Shown: positions 25,076 to 35,200 of the stretch, piece by piece
How positions within the stretch are numbered: position 1 is the first letter of the stretch
How the letters are laid out: each line of letters opens with the position of its first letter
From: Lysobacterales bacterium
GTDB taxonomy: Bacteria; Pseudomonadota; Gammaproteobacteria; Xanthomonadales; S139-57
Direction: 5' to 3'
DNA: 45,889 nt
Assembly (NCBI GenBank): GCA_015485125.1
Contig: WFUE01000040.1
Span: forward strand, 1-45,889
The notes under the pieces: generated by a model
Told to the model about the DNA's origin: nothing
Databases searched by the model: none
Seen by the model: the letters and a program-made list of their open reading frames with translations, nothing else
Program-made: the position numbers and the translations under genes

Positions 25076-25109
25076 TGATGAACCGTGTTTGCATGTCCGG
25101 GGTGGCGCT

Positions 25110-25140
25110 ATTGTACCCTGTGCATGGGTTCTGCTGTAAA
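25110..25140 (-). promoter_or_regulatory. Probable gshB promoter
   Basis: On the minus strand, TACAAT (25115-25110) is preceded by TTTACA (25140-25135) with a 19-base spacer, or by the overlapping TTACAG with an 18-base spacer. The -10 box lies 34 bases before the gshB start codon. Confidence 0.5.
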
Positions 25141-25165
25141 AACATGGGCACATCTATGAACAAGG

Positions 25166-25232
25166 GGCGTTTTTTTTGCTATCCTCGGAAATTGCTGAAA
25201 CTTCGGCCATTTGGCCGCTATAGTTCGATAAT
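25166..25232 (+). promoter_or_regulatory. pilG upstream region: T-run, inverted repeat, -10-like elements
   Basis: The AT-rich leader between gshB and pilG has an 8-T run (25170-25177), a perfect inverted repeat CGGCCA-TT-TGGCCG (25204-25217), and -10-like hexamers TATAGT (25219-25224) and GATAAT (25227-25232). No -35 box has convincing spacing to either. The inverted repeat could be an operator placed just upstream of the -10 element. Confidence 0.35.
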
Positions 25233-25286
25233 TTTCTAGGCAACCGATGTTCGGGAGCCGCTTGACTAGCGAAGGGAAGGGTTTCT

Positions 25287-25688
25287 GTGGAAGCTACGGC
25301 AAACGAAGAAGAGTTCACCGGGCTGAAAGTGATGGTGATCGACGACAGCAAGACCATCCGCCGCACGGCGGAATCGTTGCTGAAAAAGGCCGGTTGTGAT
25401 GTGGTGACCGCCATTGACGGGTTCGAGGCGTTGTCCAAGATCGCCGACCACAAGCCGGATATCATTTTTGTGGATATCATGATGCCGCGACTGGATGGCT
25501 ACCAGACTTGCGCGCTGATCAAGAACAACAGCCTGTTCAAGCAGACACCGGTCATCATGCTGTCCAGCAAGGATGGCCTGTTCGACAAGGCACGTGGGCG
25601 CATCGTGGGTTCCGAGGAGTATGTCACCAAGCCCTTTACCCGGGACGAACTGCTTGGCGCCATTCGCAAGCATGCCCGTACTCACTGA
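25287..25688 (+). CDS. pilG: Twitching motility response regulator PilG
   Basis: PilG is a single-domain CheY-like regulator of the Pil-Chp system and promotes pilus extension. The 133 residues have the acidic pair D19-D20, phosphoacceptor D63 (FVDIMMPRLDGY), and the lysine in YVTKPFT. The start is GTG 25287, with GAAGGGAAGG upstream. It heads the pilG-pilI-pilJ-pilK-chpA-chpB-chpC operon and diverges from gshB, as in Pseudomonas. The usual next gene, pilH, is absent. Confidence 0.94.
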   Translation: MEATANEEEFTGLKVMVIDDSKTIRRTAESLLKKAGCDVVTAIDGFEALSKIADHKPDIIFVDIMMPRLDGYQTCALIKNNSLFKQTPVIMLSSKDGLFDKARGRIVGSEEYVTKPFTRDELLGAIRKHARTH

Positions 25689-25717
25689 CCACCCGTCTTC
25701 CGGGGGAGAGGATTTGC

Positions 25718-26254
25718 ATGCAGGTACAGAATGAAGCATTTGCACTGTTGCAGGATCTGGAACGCCGCAGCCTGATTCATGCGGTGGGACTGCCGGAACA
25801 GGAAGGCGCCGGAGATGCCTGGACGGGTGTGGGTTTTCGACTGCATGGACAGGCGTTGGTGGCGGCCATTGACGAGATTGCCGAAATCATGCCGCTACCG
25901 CCGGTTACGCCGGTGCCCATGGCACAGGCCTGGGTGGTCGGGCTGGCCAACGTGCGGGGCACGCTGATTCCCGTGATCGATCTGCACCATTATCTGTTTG
26001 GCGAGCCGATGGGCCGCAACAAGCGGAGCCGGGTGCTGGTGGCCCGGCATGAAAGCGGTGATGTGGGGTTGCTGGTGGAAGAGATGCTGGGCCAGCGACA
26101 TTTCACCACCGAGGACGAGGTCGAAACGCCGGTCGTGGACGAGCCCATGCGGCCACTGGTGGAAGGGGCGCTGCAGCAGGGCGAGGCTGTCTGGGCCCGT
26201 ATTCATTTTGATCGTTTGTTCGAACAGGATCGATTCATGCAAGCCGCCGCCTGA
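25718..26254 (+). CDS. pilI: CheW-like adaptor PilI
   Basis: PilI couples the receptor PilJ to the kinase ChpA. The 178-residue protein is a CheW fold: GFRLHGQALVAAIDEIAEIM, then VVGLANVRGTLIPVIDL and a GLLVEEMLG strand. The ATG at 25718 is supported by the strong GGGGGAGAGG just upstream. The open frame runs further upstream inside pilG, but that part has no homology. It follows pilG by 29 bases. Confidence 0.93.
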   Translation: MQVQNEAFALLQDLERRSLIHAVGLPEQEGAGDAWTGVGFRLHGQALVAAIDEIAEIMPLPPVTPVPMAQAWVVGLANVRGTLIPVIDLHHYLFGEPMGRNKRSRVLVARHESGDVGLLVEEMLGQRHFTTEDEVETPVVDEPMRPLVEGALQQGEAVWARIHFDRLFEQDRFMQAAA

Positions 26255-26286
26255 CAGGCGGCCTTTGAAAACTGGGGAGTTTTTTT

Positions 26287-28311
26287 ATGAGTAGCACCGC
26301 AGCCAACGTAGGCGAATCCCGTTCCACCATCAACTTTCTCTTTGTGTTGTTGGTGGTGGTTCTGGTCGCTGTTCTGGGCAACTTCCTCTGGTTGGGCCTG
26401 AAAAACGTGGATGACCGGATTTATCTGCAAAATACTTCCGAAATCCAGATCATGTCCCAGCAGATGGTTAAATACGCCAGGGAGTCGGCGCGAGGCAACT
26501 ATGAAGCCTTCAACGAGCTTCGGGCCATCAAGAAGAAACTGCAGGAAGACGTGGACAATGTCACCAAGGGCAACGAAGCTTTGGGCCTGCCCCCGCCACC
26601 GTCTGCCGTGGCCGATGAAGTGCATGAACTGGAGCAGACCTGGAAGCCCATGGCCGAGGCGGCCGATCTCATTCTCTCCAAGGAGACGGTGATTTCCGAA
26701 CTGGCGGATACCATTCAACGTTTCAACCAGAACATGTCGGTGTTGCAGACCCGTGCCGACCTGATGAACCAGTTGCTGACCAAAAAACGGGTGCCCGGGC
26801 GCACGGTGTACATCTCCAGCCAGCAGCTGGTGCTGGCCAACCGGATGCTGAAGGAGGTGGCGGATATCCAGTCCGGCGGCCCGGAAGCGGTTTCGGCCGC
26901 GGATGCCTTTGGTCGTGATGCCGCGGCCTTTGGCCGTATCCTCACGGCCCTGCTGGATGGCGACAAGGAGATGGGTGTCAAGGCCATCACTGACCAGGAA
27001 GCCTTGAAACTGCTGGGTGGGGTCTACAATGCCTTCGAGGAAATCAGCCAGGATGTGGAAAACATACTGCAATCAGCCACCCAGGTGTTCGACGTCACCG
27101 AAGCGGCTGAAAATATCTTCCTGGATTCGGAAGCCCTGCGTTTGAATGCAGAGCAACTGGCCGCCGCCTATACGGCCTACGCTGAAAAACGGTTGCTTCC
27201 CTCCGTGCTTTCCGGCCTGGCCATTGCCGCCATTGCGGCCCTGCTGATTCTCATCATTGCCTGGATGTTCTACCGTGAACAGGTGCAACGCCGTCGGGTG
27301 ACGGAACAGCTCAACCAGCGGAACCAGGAGGCCATTCTGCGCCTGCTGGACGAGATGGGATCTCTGGCTGAAGGGGATCTGACAGTAAATGCCACGGTGA
27401 CCGAGGACATTACCGGCGCCATCGCGGACTCGGTGAACTTCGCCGTGGAAGCCCTGCGTAGCCTGGTAACCACCATTAACGAAACCGCCGAACTGGTGGC
27501 AACTTCCGCCCAGGAAGCCCAGGCCACGGCAACCCACCTGGCCGAAGCCTCCGAGCATCAGGCCCAGCAGATCACCGCGGCCTCTGCGGCGGTAAACGAG
27601 ATCGCCGTCTCCATTGACGAGGTGTCCAAGAACGCTGCGGAATCCGCTGATGTGGCCCAGCGCTCGGTGGCCATCGCCCACAAGGGCGCCGAGGTGGTGC
27701 GCCAGAGCATTGAAGGCATGGATGACATTCGCGAGCAGATTCAGGAAACCTCCAAGCGAATCAAGCGACTGGGTGAATCCTCCCAGGAGATTGGCGACAT
27801 CGTGGAGCTGATCAACGATATTGCCGAACAGACCAACATTCTCGCCTTGAACGCGGCCATTCAGGCGTCGTCCGCCGGTGAGGCCGGTCGCGGTTTCGCG
27901 GTGGTGGCCGACGAAGTGCAGCGACTGGCCGAGCGCTCCACCAACGCCACCAAGCGAATTGAAACGCTGGTGAAAACCATTCAGGCCGATACGTTCGAGG
28001 CGGTGAAATCCATGGAAGAAACCACCGCCGAGGTGGTTAGCGGAGCCCACCTGGCCGAGAACGCCGGTGAGGCGCTGAACGAGATTGAAAAGGTGTCCAA
28101 TGATTTGGCGGACCTGATTCAGAACATCTCCGAGGCGGCCCGGCAACAGTCGGCTGCTGCCACCAACATTTCCGGCACCATGAACGTGATTCAGGAAATC
28201 ACCACCCAGACCTCGGCCGGTACCGAACAGACAGCCGAGTCCATTGGTCGTCTGGCGGAACTGGCGACGGAATTGCGCAAGTCGGTGGCCGGCTTCAAGC
28301 TGCCGGGTTAA
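26287..28311 (+). CDS. pilJ: Type IV pilus chemoreceptor PilJ
   Basis: PilJ is the methyl-accepting receptor of the Pil-Chp pathway. The 674-residue protein has a membrane segment at about 17-38, a periplasmic helical domain of about 265 residues, and a second membrane segment at about 304-329. A HAMP-like linker follows, then a long cytoplasmic coiled coil whose tip reads DIAEQTNILALNAAIQASSA. The AIQASSAGEAGRGF variant of the hairpin is typical of PilJ. The gene follows pilI after 32 bases, with GGGGAG before the ATG. Confidence 0.95.
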   Translation: MSSTAANVGESRSTINFLFVLLVVVLVAVLGNFLWLGLKNVDDRIYLQNTSEIQIMSQQMVKYARESARGNYEAFNELRAIKKKLQEDVDNVTKGNEALGLPPPPSAVADEVHELEQTWKPMAEAADLILSKETVISELADTIQRFNQNMSVLQTRADLMNQLLTKKRVPGRTVYISSQQLVLANRMLKEVADIQSGGPEAVSAADAFGRDAAAFGRILTALLDGDKEMGVKAITDQEALKLLGGVYNAFEEISQDVENILQSATQVFDVTEAAENIFLDSEALRLNAEQLAAAYTAYAEKRLLPSVLSGLAIAAIAALLILIIAWMFYREQVQRRRVTEQLNQRNQEAILRLLDEMGSLAEGDLTVNATVTEDITGAIADSVNFAVEALRSLVTTINETAELVATSAQEAQATATHLAEASEHQAQQITAASAAVNEIAVSIDEVSKNAAESADVAQRSVAIAHKGAEVVRQSIEGMDDIREQIQETSKRIKRLGESSQEIGDIVELINDIAEQTNILALNAAIQASSAGEAGRGFAVVADEVQRLAERSTNATKRIETLVKTIQADTFEAVKSMEETTAEVVSGAHLAENAGEALNEIEKVSNDLADLIQNISEAARQQSAAATNISGTMNVIQEITTQTSAGTEQTAESIGRLAELATELRKSVAGFKLPG

Positions 28312-28377
28312 CGGGTACGATTGCACATGTCAGGCGCACCGCTGAGACAATCCAAACTGCCTGCCGAAGGAGGGGGC

Positions 28378-29214
28378 ATGGATGATCACAGCTTCTACTG
28401 GTGGTCGAAGAAACTGGAAGAACGAGCCGGCATTGTCATTCCGGCCAGTCGCAAGCAGTTTCTGGCCAGCAATCTCAACCAGCGCGTGCATGCCAACAAC
28501 TGTGCCAATGAAGAGGAATACTACGCAAAAGTGCTGGAAGGCCCCCTGGGGGCGCGGGAATGGGCGCAGCTTATCGACTGTCTTACGGTCCATCAGACGC
28601 ATTTTTTTCGTCATCTGCCCTCGGTGGATCTGGTGCAGACACTGGCCCGTGAATGGTATGCACAGGGAGAGGGTAAAAAACGGGAGCTGCATGCCTGGAG
28701 CGTGGGCTGTTCCACGGGAGAGGAAGCCTGGACACTGGGGATGATCCTGGGCACGGAAGCGGCCGCATACCAACAGGCCTATTTCAGCGTGCTGGGGACC
28801 GATGTCAGTCAGCCGGCCTTGAGCCTGGCCCGTCAGGCCCGTTATGACCGTGACCGCTTGCGTGAAATCCCGTCCAGCTACCGGGAACGCTGGTGCCTGC
28901 CGGATGATCTGGGTTTCAGTATTCATCCGGATCTGCGCCGGCGGGTGGCCTTTGCAACGCTGAATTTGTTGGACAAGAGTGCGGCACCCATTCTGTCCAA
29001 TCTGGATTTGATCTTTTGTCAGAATGTCTTGATTTATATGCCACGCCGTACACGGCACCAGATACTGGACCGATTTGCGGCACTGTTGCGTCCGGGAGGC
29101 GTATTGCTGTTGGGGCCGGGAGAGGTCATGAACTGGGCGCATGAAGAAATGACGCCGGTGGACCACCCCAGAACCCTGGCCTTCCGTCGTCGAGAAAGAG
29201 GAAAACAAGCATGA
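28378..29214 (+). CDS. pilK: CheR-family receptor methyltransferase PilK
   Basis: PilK should methylate glutamates of PilJ with SAM. The 278-residue product has an N-terminal helical CheR domain, the SAM-binding motif SVGCSTGEEAWTLGM, GTDVSQPALSLAR, and the NVLIYM strand. I choose the ATG at 28378, directly after GGAGGGGG; the open frame upstream from 28321 lacks homology. The stop overlaps the chpA start as ATGA. Confidence 0.93.
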   Translation: MDDHSFYWWSKKLEERAGIVIPASRKQFLASNLNQRVHANNCANEEEYYAKVLEGPLGAREWAQLIDCLTVHQTHFFRHLPSVDLVQTLAREWYAQGEGKKRELHAWSVGCSTGEEAWTLGMILGTEAAAYQQAYFSVLGTDVSQPALSLARQARYDRDRLREIPSSYRERWCLPDDLGFSIHPDLRRRVAFATLNLLDKSAAPILSNLDLIFCQNVLIYMPRRTRHQILDRFAALLRPGGVLLLGPGEVMNWAHEEMTPVDHPRTLAFRRRERGKQA

Positions 29215-32200
29215 AACTGCAGCAGGAAATCGACCACTCCACGCTGAGCTGGGTCAAGAACGAGCTGGATCTCACCCTGAAGCAGGCCATCGAGGCACTG
29301 GAGGCCTATTCCGAAGACCGGGATGACAGCAGCCAGATGCGTTTTTGTGCCACCTATTTGCACCAGGTACAGGGCACATTGCGCATGGTGGAACTCTATG
29401 GCGCTGCCCTGCTGGTGGAGGAAATGGAACAGCTGGCCGTGGATCTGCTTGAAGGCCGGGTGGACGATGAGGAAGCCGCCTTTGATGTGTTGATGCGCGG
29501 CATGGTGCAACTGCCAGACTATCTGGATCGCCTTGTGTCCGGCCATCGGGATATTCCGGTGGTGTTTCTGCCGCTGGTCAATGAAATTCGCGCCTTGCGG
29601 GGTCAATCCCTGGCCACCGAAGGTGCCCTGTTCAATCCGGATCTGAGCCTGGGTGTGCCGGAAAGCCTGCCTGGCCCGGCGCGCCGCTATGCTGACAAGG
29701 TCCTGCGGCCCAATATCGCCCGCCTGCGTGCCGCCTATCAGGTGGGTCTGCTCAAGTGGTTCAAGGATGGGGCCAGCGCGGATCTCTACCGGCGCATGGG
29801 CCTGTTGTTCGAGCGCCTGCTTTCGGTCAGTTCGGAGCCTGCATTGCGGCAACTGTTCTGGATTACAGGCGGGGTGGTGGAAGCACTGCAGAATGATGCG
29901 CTGGAGTTGTCCAACAGCGTCAAATCCCTGTTCGGCAAGGTGGATCTTGAACTGCGCAAGATGGCCCTGAGTGGTGAGCGCCATTTCCGCCAGAACCCGC
30001 CGGAAGCCGTGATTCGCAACCTGCTCTACTATGTGGCGCAGGCACAGCCCGGTAGCTTGCTGGTGGACCAGATCAAGGCACATTACGATCTCGATGCCCT
30101 GCTGCCACGCGAAGAAGATGTGGAACATGCCATGGGCACCATGTCCGGACACAACCGGGAAGTGCTCAGCTCGGTCGGTACCGTGCTCAAGGAAGAATTG
30201 CTGGGCGTCAAGGAACAGCTGGATCTGCTGTTGCGTAAGTCGGACACCCGGGGCGAGTCGCTGGCGGAACTGTTACCCGTATTGAGCAAGGTGCGTGAAA
30301 CCCTGGCCATGCTGGGGATCGGCTATGCGCAACATGTTGTCGAGGATCAGATTGGCCGCATCGAAGCCCTGCAGACCAGTGAAGAACCGGTGGCAGAAAC
30401 CGATCTGCTGGAAATTGCCGGTTCCCTTCTGACGGTGGAATCTGCACTGGACGACCATATCCAGAGTCTTGGCCTGGCGGACGAAACCAGCGAAGAAAAC
30501 GACCAAGGTCCGGATCTGCCGGGCAGTGAAGTGCAGGAACTGCTGAAACGCCTGATCGAGGAGGTCAACACCAACCTTTCACAAGTCAAGGAATCTCTGG
30601 TTCGCTTTATCGAAGCCCCCTGGGACCATAATGCCCTGCAGGATCTGCCGGGCAAGCTGCAAGAAGTTTCGGGTGCCTTGCGCATGCTGGAGATGGAGGA
30701 ACCCGCCACCATCATGCGCGGTGTTGGACAATATGTGCAACAGGACCTGCTCGATCAGCAGCAGATACCCAGCACGCGCCAGCTGGAGCTGTTGGCCGAT
30801 GCCATCGCGGGCATGGAGTATTTCATGGAAGCGCTGGTGGATCGGCGGTCGCCAGGGCAGGTGCTTACCCATATCGCCTCCGCATTGGAAGCCCTGCGCA
30901 GTTCCGAGCCGGCGTCGGTGGCAGCCCCCGTGGAAACCGATGAAGTCTCACTGGATACGCTGGAATATTCCGAAGATCTGTTGTCGGAAGAACCGGAAAC
31001 AATCGAGCCGGACATAGGCCTGCAAGATGATTCGGGCGCGCTGAGCCCGGTAACGGAATCCGGGGAAACCGGCGAGCCGGAAGAAGCAGACATGCTGCCG
31101 GCCTTCTCCGATACCGAAACGGAGTTGACCGATACCGAAATGGAGTTGGAGGAAGCAGAGGCGGATAAAGCTGGTGAGGAACCGTTTGTCGAAGTGCCGG
31201 TTTCCGAAGAGACCCATCAAACTGAGACTCAACCTGCCGAGCCCGACATCACCGAAGCCGTGGCCCTGGAGCTGCCGGAAGCGGCACAGGCCATCGACAT
31301 CCCTCCGGTTGTCGAAGCAGATGATGAAGAGTTGCTCAACATCTTCATCGAAGAAATGGCGGAGAACATGGGCAGCATGGTGGAACAACACCAGGCCTGG
31401 CAACAGAACCCGGAGGATGCGCAGGCGCTGTCTTCCATCCGCCGTTCCTTCCATACCCTCAAGGGCTCCGGGCGCCTGATTGGCGCCAAGCGAACGGGCG
31501 AGTTCAGCTGGCACATGGAGAACATGCTCAACCGGCTGATTGACGGCAGCATCGAAGCTTCACCGGCGCTCAAGGGGCTGCTGAATATCGCCATTCACCA
31601 GACCATCCCCGCCCTGTACAACCAGTTGGCCACACAGGCGGAAGGGCCCACGGAAGACGCGCTCAGGTTGCAAATGCACATGGCTGACCAGCTGGCGGAA
31701 AACCAGCCGGTGGACGATCGCTGGCTGGCCATGCTGGCGGGAGAAAGCGCGGGAAAGCCTGAAGCCGGCACTGATTCTCACCTGGACGAGGCTGCTGCCC
31801 CCGTGGCATCGGATGACACAGCCCAGGAAGAAACAGTGTCGGCAGCCGGGGATCATGTGGCAGAAACCTTCGAGATTGCGGATACAGAAAACCGTGATGA
31901 TGAAGCAGAGACCACTGCCGAAAGCGATACAACCACAGCAGGCGAAGAGGTTGACGAAACCGGGGAAGACCGGGAAGAACCAGCAGCCGCAGCGGATGTG
32001 GATGATGAGCTGTTGGGTATCTTTGAAGTGGAAGCCCGTACCCATCTGGCAGTACTGCGTAATTGGCTGGATGCCGTTGCATCTGATTCGCGCGTGACGG
32101 AGGATGTGCGGGTTGCCTCCCATACCCTCAATGGCGCGGCCTCCATGACGGAATTGCCGGAAATTTCTGCCTTGACCGGGCCGCTGGAAGGAGTGCTCAA

Positions 32201-35200
32201 GCGCCTGCACCATCTGGGCCGCCCACTGGACGAGACCGCACAACCCGTCATTGAACAGACGCTCAATGTGCTGGAACTGCAAGTGGAACAGCTGGTCAAT
32301 CGCCAGCCACTGGAATCGGCTCCTGACCTGCAGGCGGAACTGGAAGCGCTGAAGGCGGCACTGCCGGAACATGCGCCCATGGAAACCGCCACTGAAGAAA
32401 CAGACGAGGAAGCGCCGGTTCAGGAAGAGGAATGGACGCTGGATGTGGATGACCTGCCTTTGGATGTGACTGACACCACGGAAGTCTCGACGGAAGAAGA
32501 CGAAGCCATTGAGGAAATTCCGGTTCCGGTAGAAGATCTGTCGGAACTGGATCTGGACAACCTGGATGATCTGGAATTGACGCTGGGTGATGAAGCGGAT
32601 GTGCTGGCGGAGCTGGATCAGGCAACCGAGGCGCTGAGTGCGTTGGCCGAGATGCCGGATTCGGAAGCCTCGGAAGATGAGGAAGATGCACTGACGCTGG
32701 ATTGGCCCGAAGAACCAGAGGAAAACCACGAAGCACCGCTGGCCATGGATGATACGGCCAGTCCCGCAGGCGAAATGGAGAGTGTGGAGCTGGAAGCCAC
32801 GCCAGAAGAACGGATGGAAGAGCCGGTTGAAGAACCGGCGACTGAAAGCGCTGAAGATACTGTGCCCGACGAGCCGGAAATGGCGATGTCGCAGCAGGAT
32901 GAAACCCTCTCTGCGGCTGATGACCTGGCCCTGCGTGACGAGGAAACGGCGGAAAGTGAGGCCATCGCAGAGGATGAGAGCAATGAAACCCTGACAGAGG
33001 CAGTGCCCGCGCCAACGGATGATGCGATGGATCTGGAAGCAGAAGCTGCCGATACCGCTGGAGCAGCAGGCCTGGAAGACCCTGGCGCAGCGGGTGTAGA
33101 AGAAGACGGGGAAGATGCCCGTGACAAAGCAGGGGAAACGCAGCCGGTTGCCACAGAATCCGTTGAAAACACCCCAGCCCCGGAAAGTACTGTCGCACCC
33201 GTAACGGAAGACAAGCCACTGGATCTGGACGCGGAATTGGTGGGCATTTTTCTGGAAGAAGCGACCGATGTCACCGCTGATCTGGATCAGGCCCTGGAGC
33301 AATGGCAGCAAGGTGTGGATGAGCGGGAACCGGTGGATGCGCTGCAACGCAGCCTGCATACCCTCAAGGGCGGTGCCCGCACCATCGGCCTGGATGAGAT
33401 CGGCGAACTGGCTCACCAGATGGAGTCGGTGCTGATGGCCATTCAGCAAGAAGCCATTGCGCCCACAACAGCCTGTGTGGAAGCGGAAACCCGGGCTTTT
33501 GACCATCTGCAAGAGAATATCGACCGGGTTCGCAAGGGCCTGCAACCGGCTGTGGATAGCCGCTTGCTGGAAGAATTGCGGGCACTGGCTGCCGGTGTGG
33601 AAGCCGAGCCCGCGGTGGAGGCCGAACAACGAAGGGAAGAACTACTGGAAGAACGCGAGGCCGAGCAGGCAGCCATCGAAGAGACACCCTCGGCCGAGCC
33701 GGTGGAGCCCGTGGCCACGCTGGGCAAGGCGCCTTCCTCGGTGGTACGCCCCAAACCCGCACGCAAGCAGGAAGAGCAAGCGGGCAAGCAGGAACTGATC
33801 CGGGTCCGTTCCGATCTGTTGGGCAAGCTGGTGAATTTTGCCGGTGAGGTTTCCATCTACCGTTCACGCCTGGAACAGCAGATGGGTGACTACCGCTTCA
33901 ACCTGGATGAATTGCAGCAGACGGTGGTGCGTCTGCGTGACCAGTTGCGCAAGCTGGAAATCGAGACCGAGGCCCAGATTCTTTCCCGCTACCAGCGGGA
34001 GCACGAGCTGGAAGGCAGCGAGGAAGAAGAGTTCGACCCGCTGGAGCTGGACCGCTTCTCCACCCTGCAACAGCTCTCGCGCGCGTTGTCGGAATCGGTC
34101 AATGACCTGGTCAGCATTCAGGAGACCCTGGAGCAGTTGACCCGGGAGTCGGAAACCCTGCTGCTGCAACAATCGCGGGTCAGCACCGAGTTGCAGGAAG
34201 GCCTGATGCAAACCCGCATGGTGTCCTTCGACACCCTGGTGCCGCGTCTGCGCCGGATCGTGCGGCAGACGGCGGCCGAGCTGGGCAAGAAAGCCGTGTT
34301 GCGCGTGGAAGGTACGGAAGGCGAGATGGACCGCAATATCCTCCAGCGGATCACTGCGCCATTGGAACACACCCTGCGTAATGCGGTGGCGCATGGTATC
34401 GAATCCCCGCAAGCCCGCCAGGCCGCCGGCAAGCCCGAACAGGGTGAAGTCCGCATTCGTGTCAGCCGCGATGCCACCGATGTGGTACTGGAAATCACCG
34501 ATGACGGTGCGGGCATCAATACCGAAAAAGTCCGTGCCAAGGCCATTGAACAGGGCCTGATAGCCGAGGATGCCGATCTTACTGAGCAGGAAACCTTTTC
34601 CCTGATCATGGAGTCCGGTTTTTCCACTGCTGAAGAAGTTTCACAGATCTCGGGCCGTGGTGTGGGCATGGATGTGGTCAGCACCGAGCTGAAACAGCTG
34701 GGTGGCACCATCACCATCGACTCAGAAGCCGGCAAGGGCACGAAATTTACCATCCGCCTGCCCTTTACCCTGGCGGTGACCCAGTCCATTCTGGTGAAAG
34801 TCTCCGATAGCACTTTCGCCATTCCGCTGGCTTCGGTGGAAGGCGTGGTACGCATGCCCGTGGAAGCCTTCCGTGAACTGATGACGGAAGAACCGCCGGA
34901 AATCGTTTATGGCGGGCGCGAGCACCCGGTACGCATCCTCGCCGAGATGATGGGCCTGCGGGAATCGACGGCCATGGACATGATCCAGGTGCCCATTCTG
35001 GTGGTACGCGCGGGTGACCAGACACTGGCGCTGAAAGTGGACGGCATCGTCGGCAACCGGGAAATCGTGGTAAAGCCGGTCGGGCCGCAGATCTCCACCA
35101 TTGCCGGCATCTTTGGCGCCACCATCATGGGGGATGGCTCCGTGGTGCTGATTCTGGATATCGGTGCCCTGGCGCGGCAAGGCAAGATGCTGGTACACCG

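Noticed and set aside
31560..33629. 689-residue minus-strand frame inside chpA
   Set aside because: It is the mirror of a Glu/Asp-rich region, giving a Phe/Arg/Gln-rich translation. It has no ribosome site or recognisable domain.
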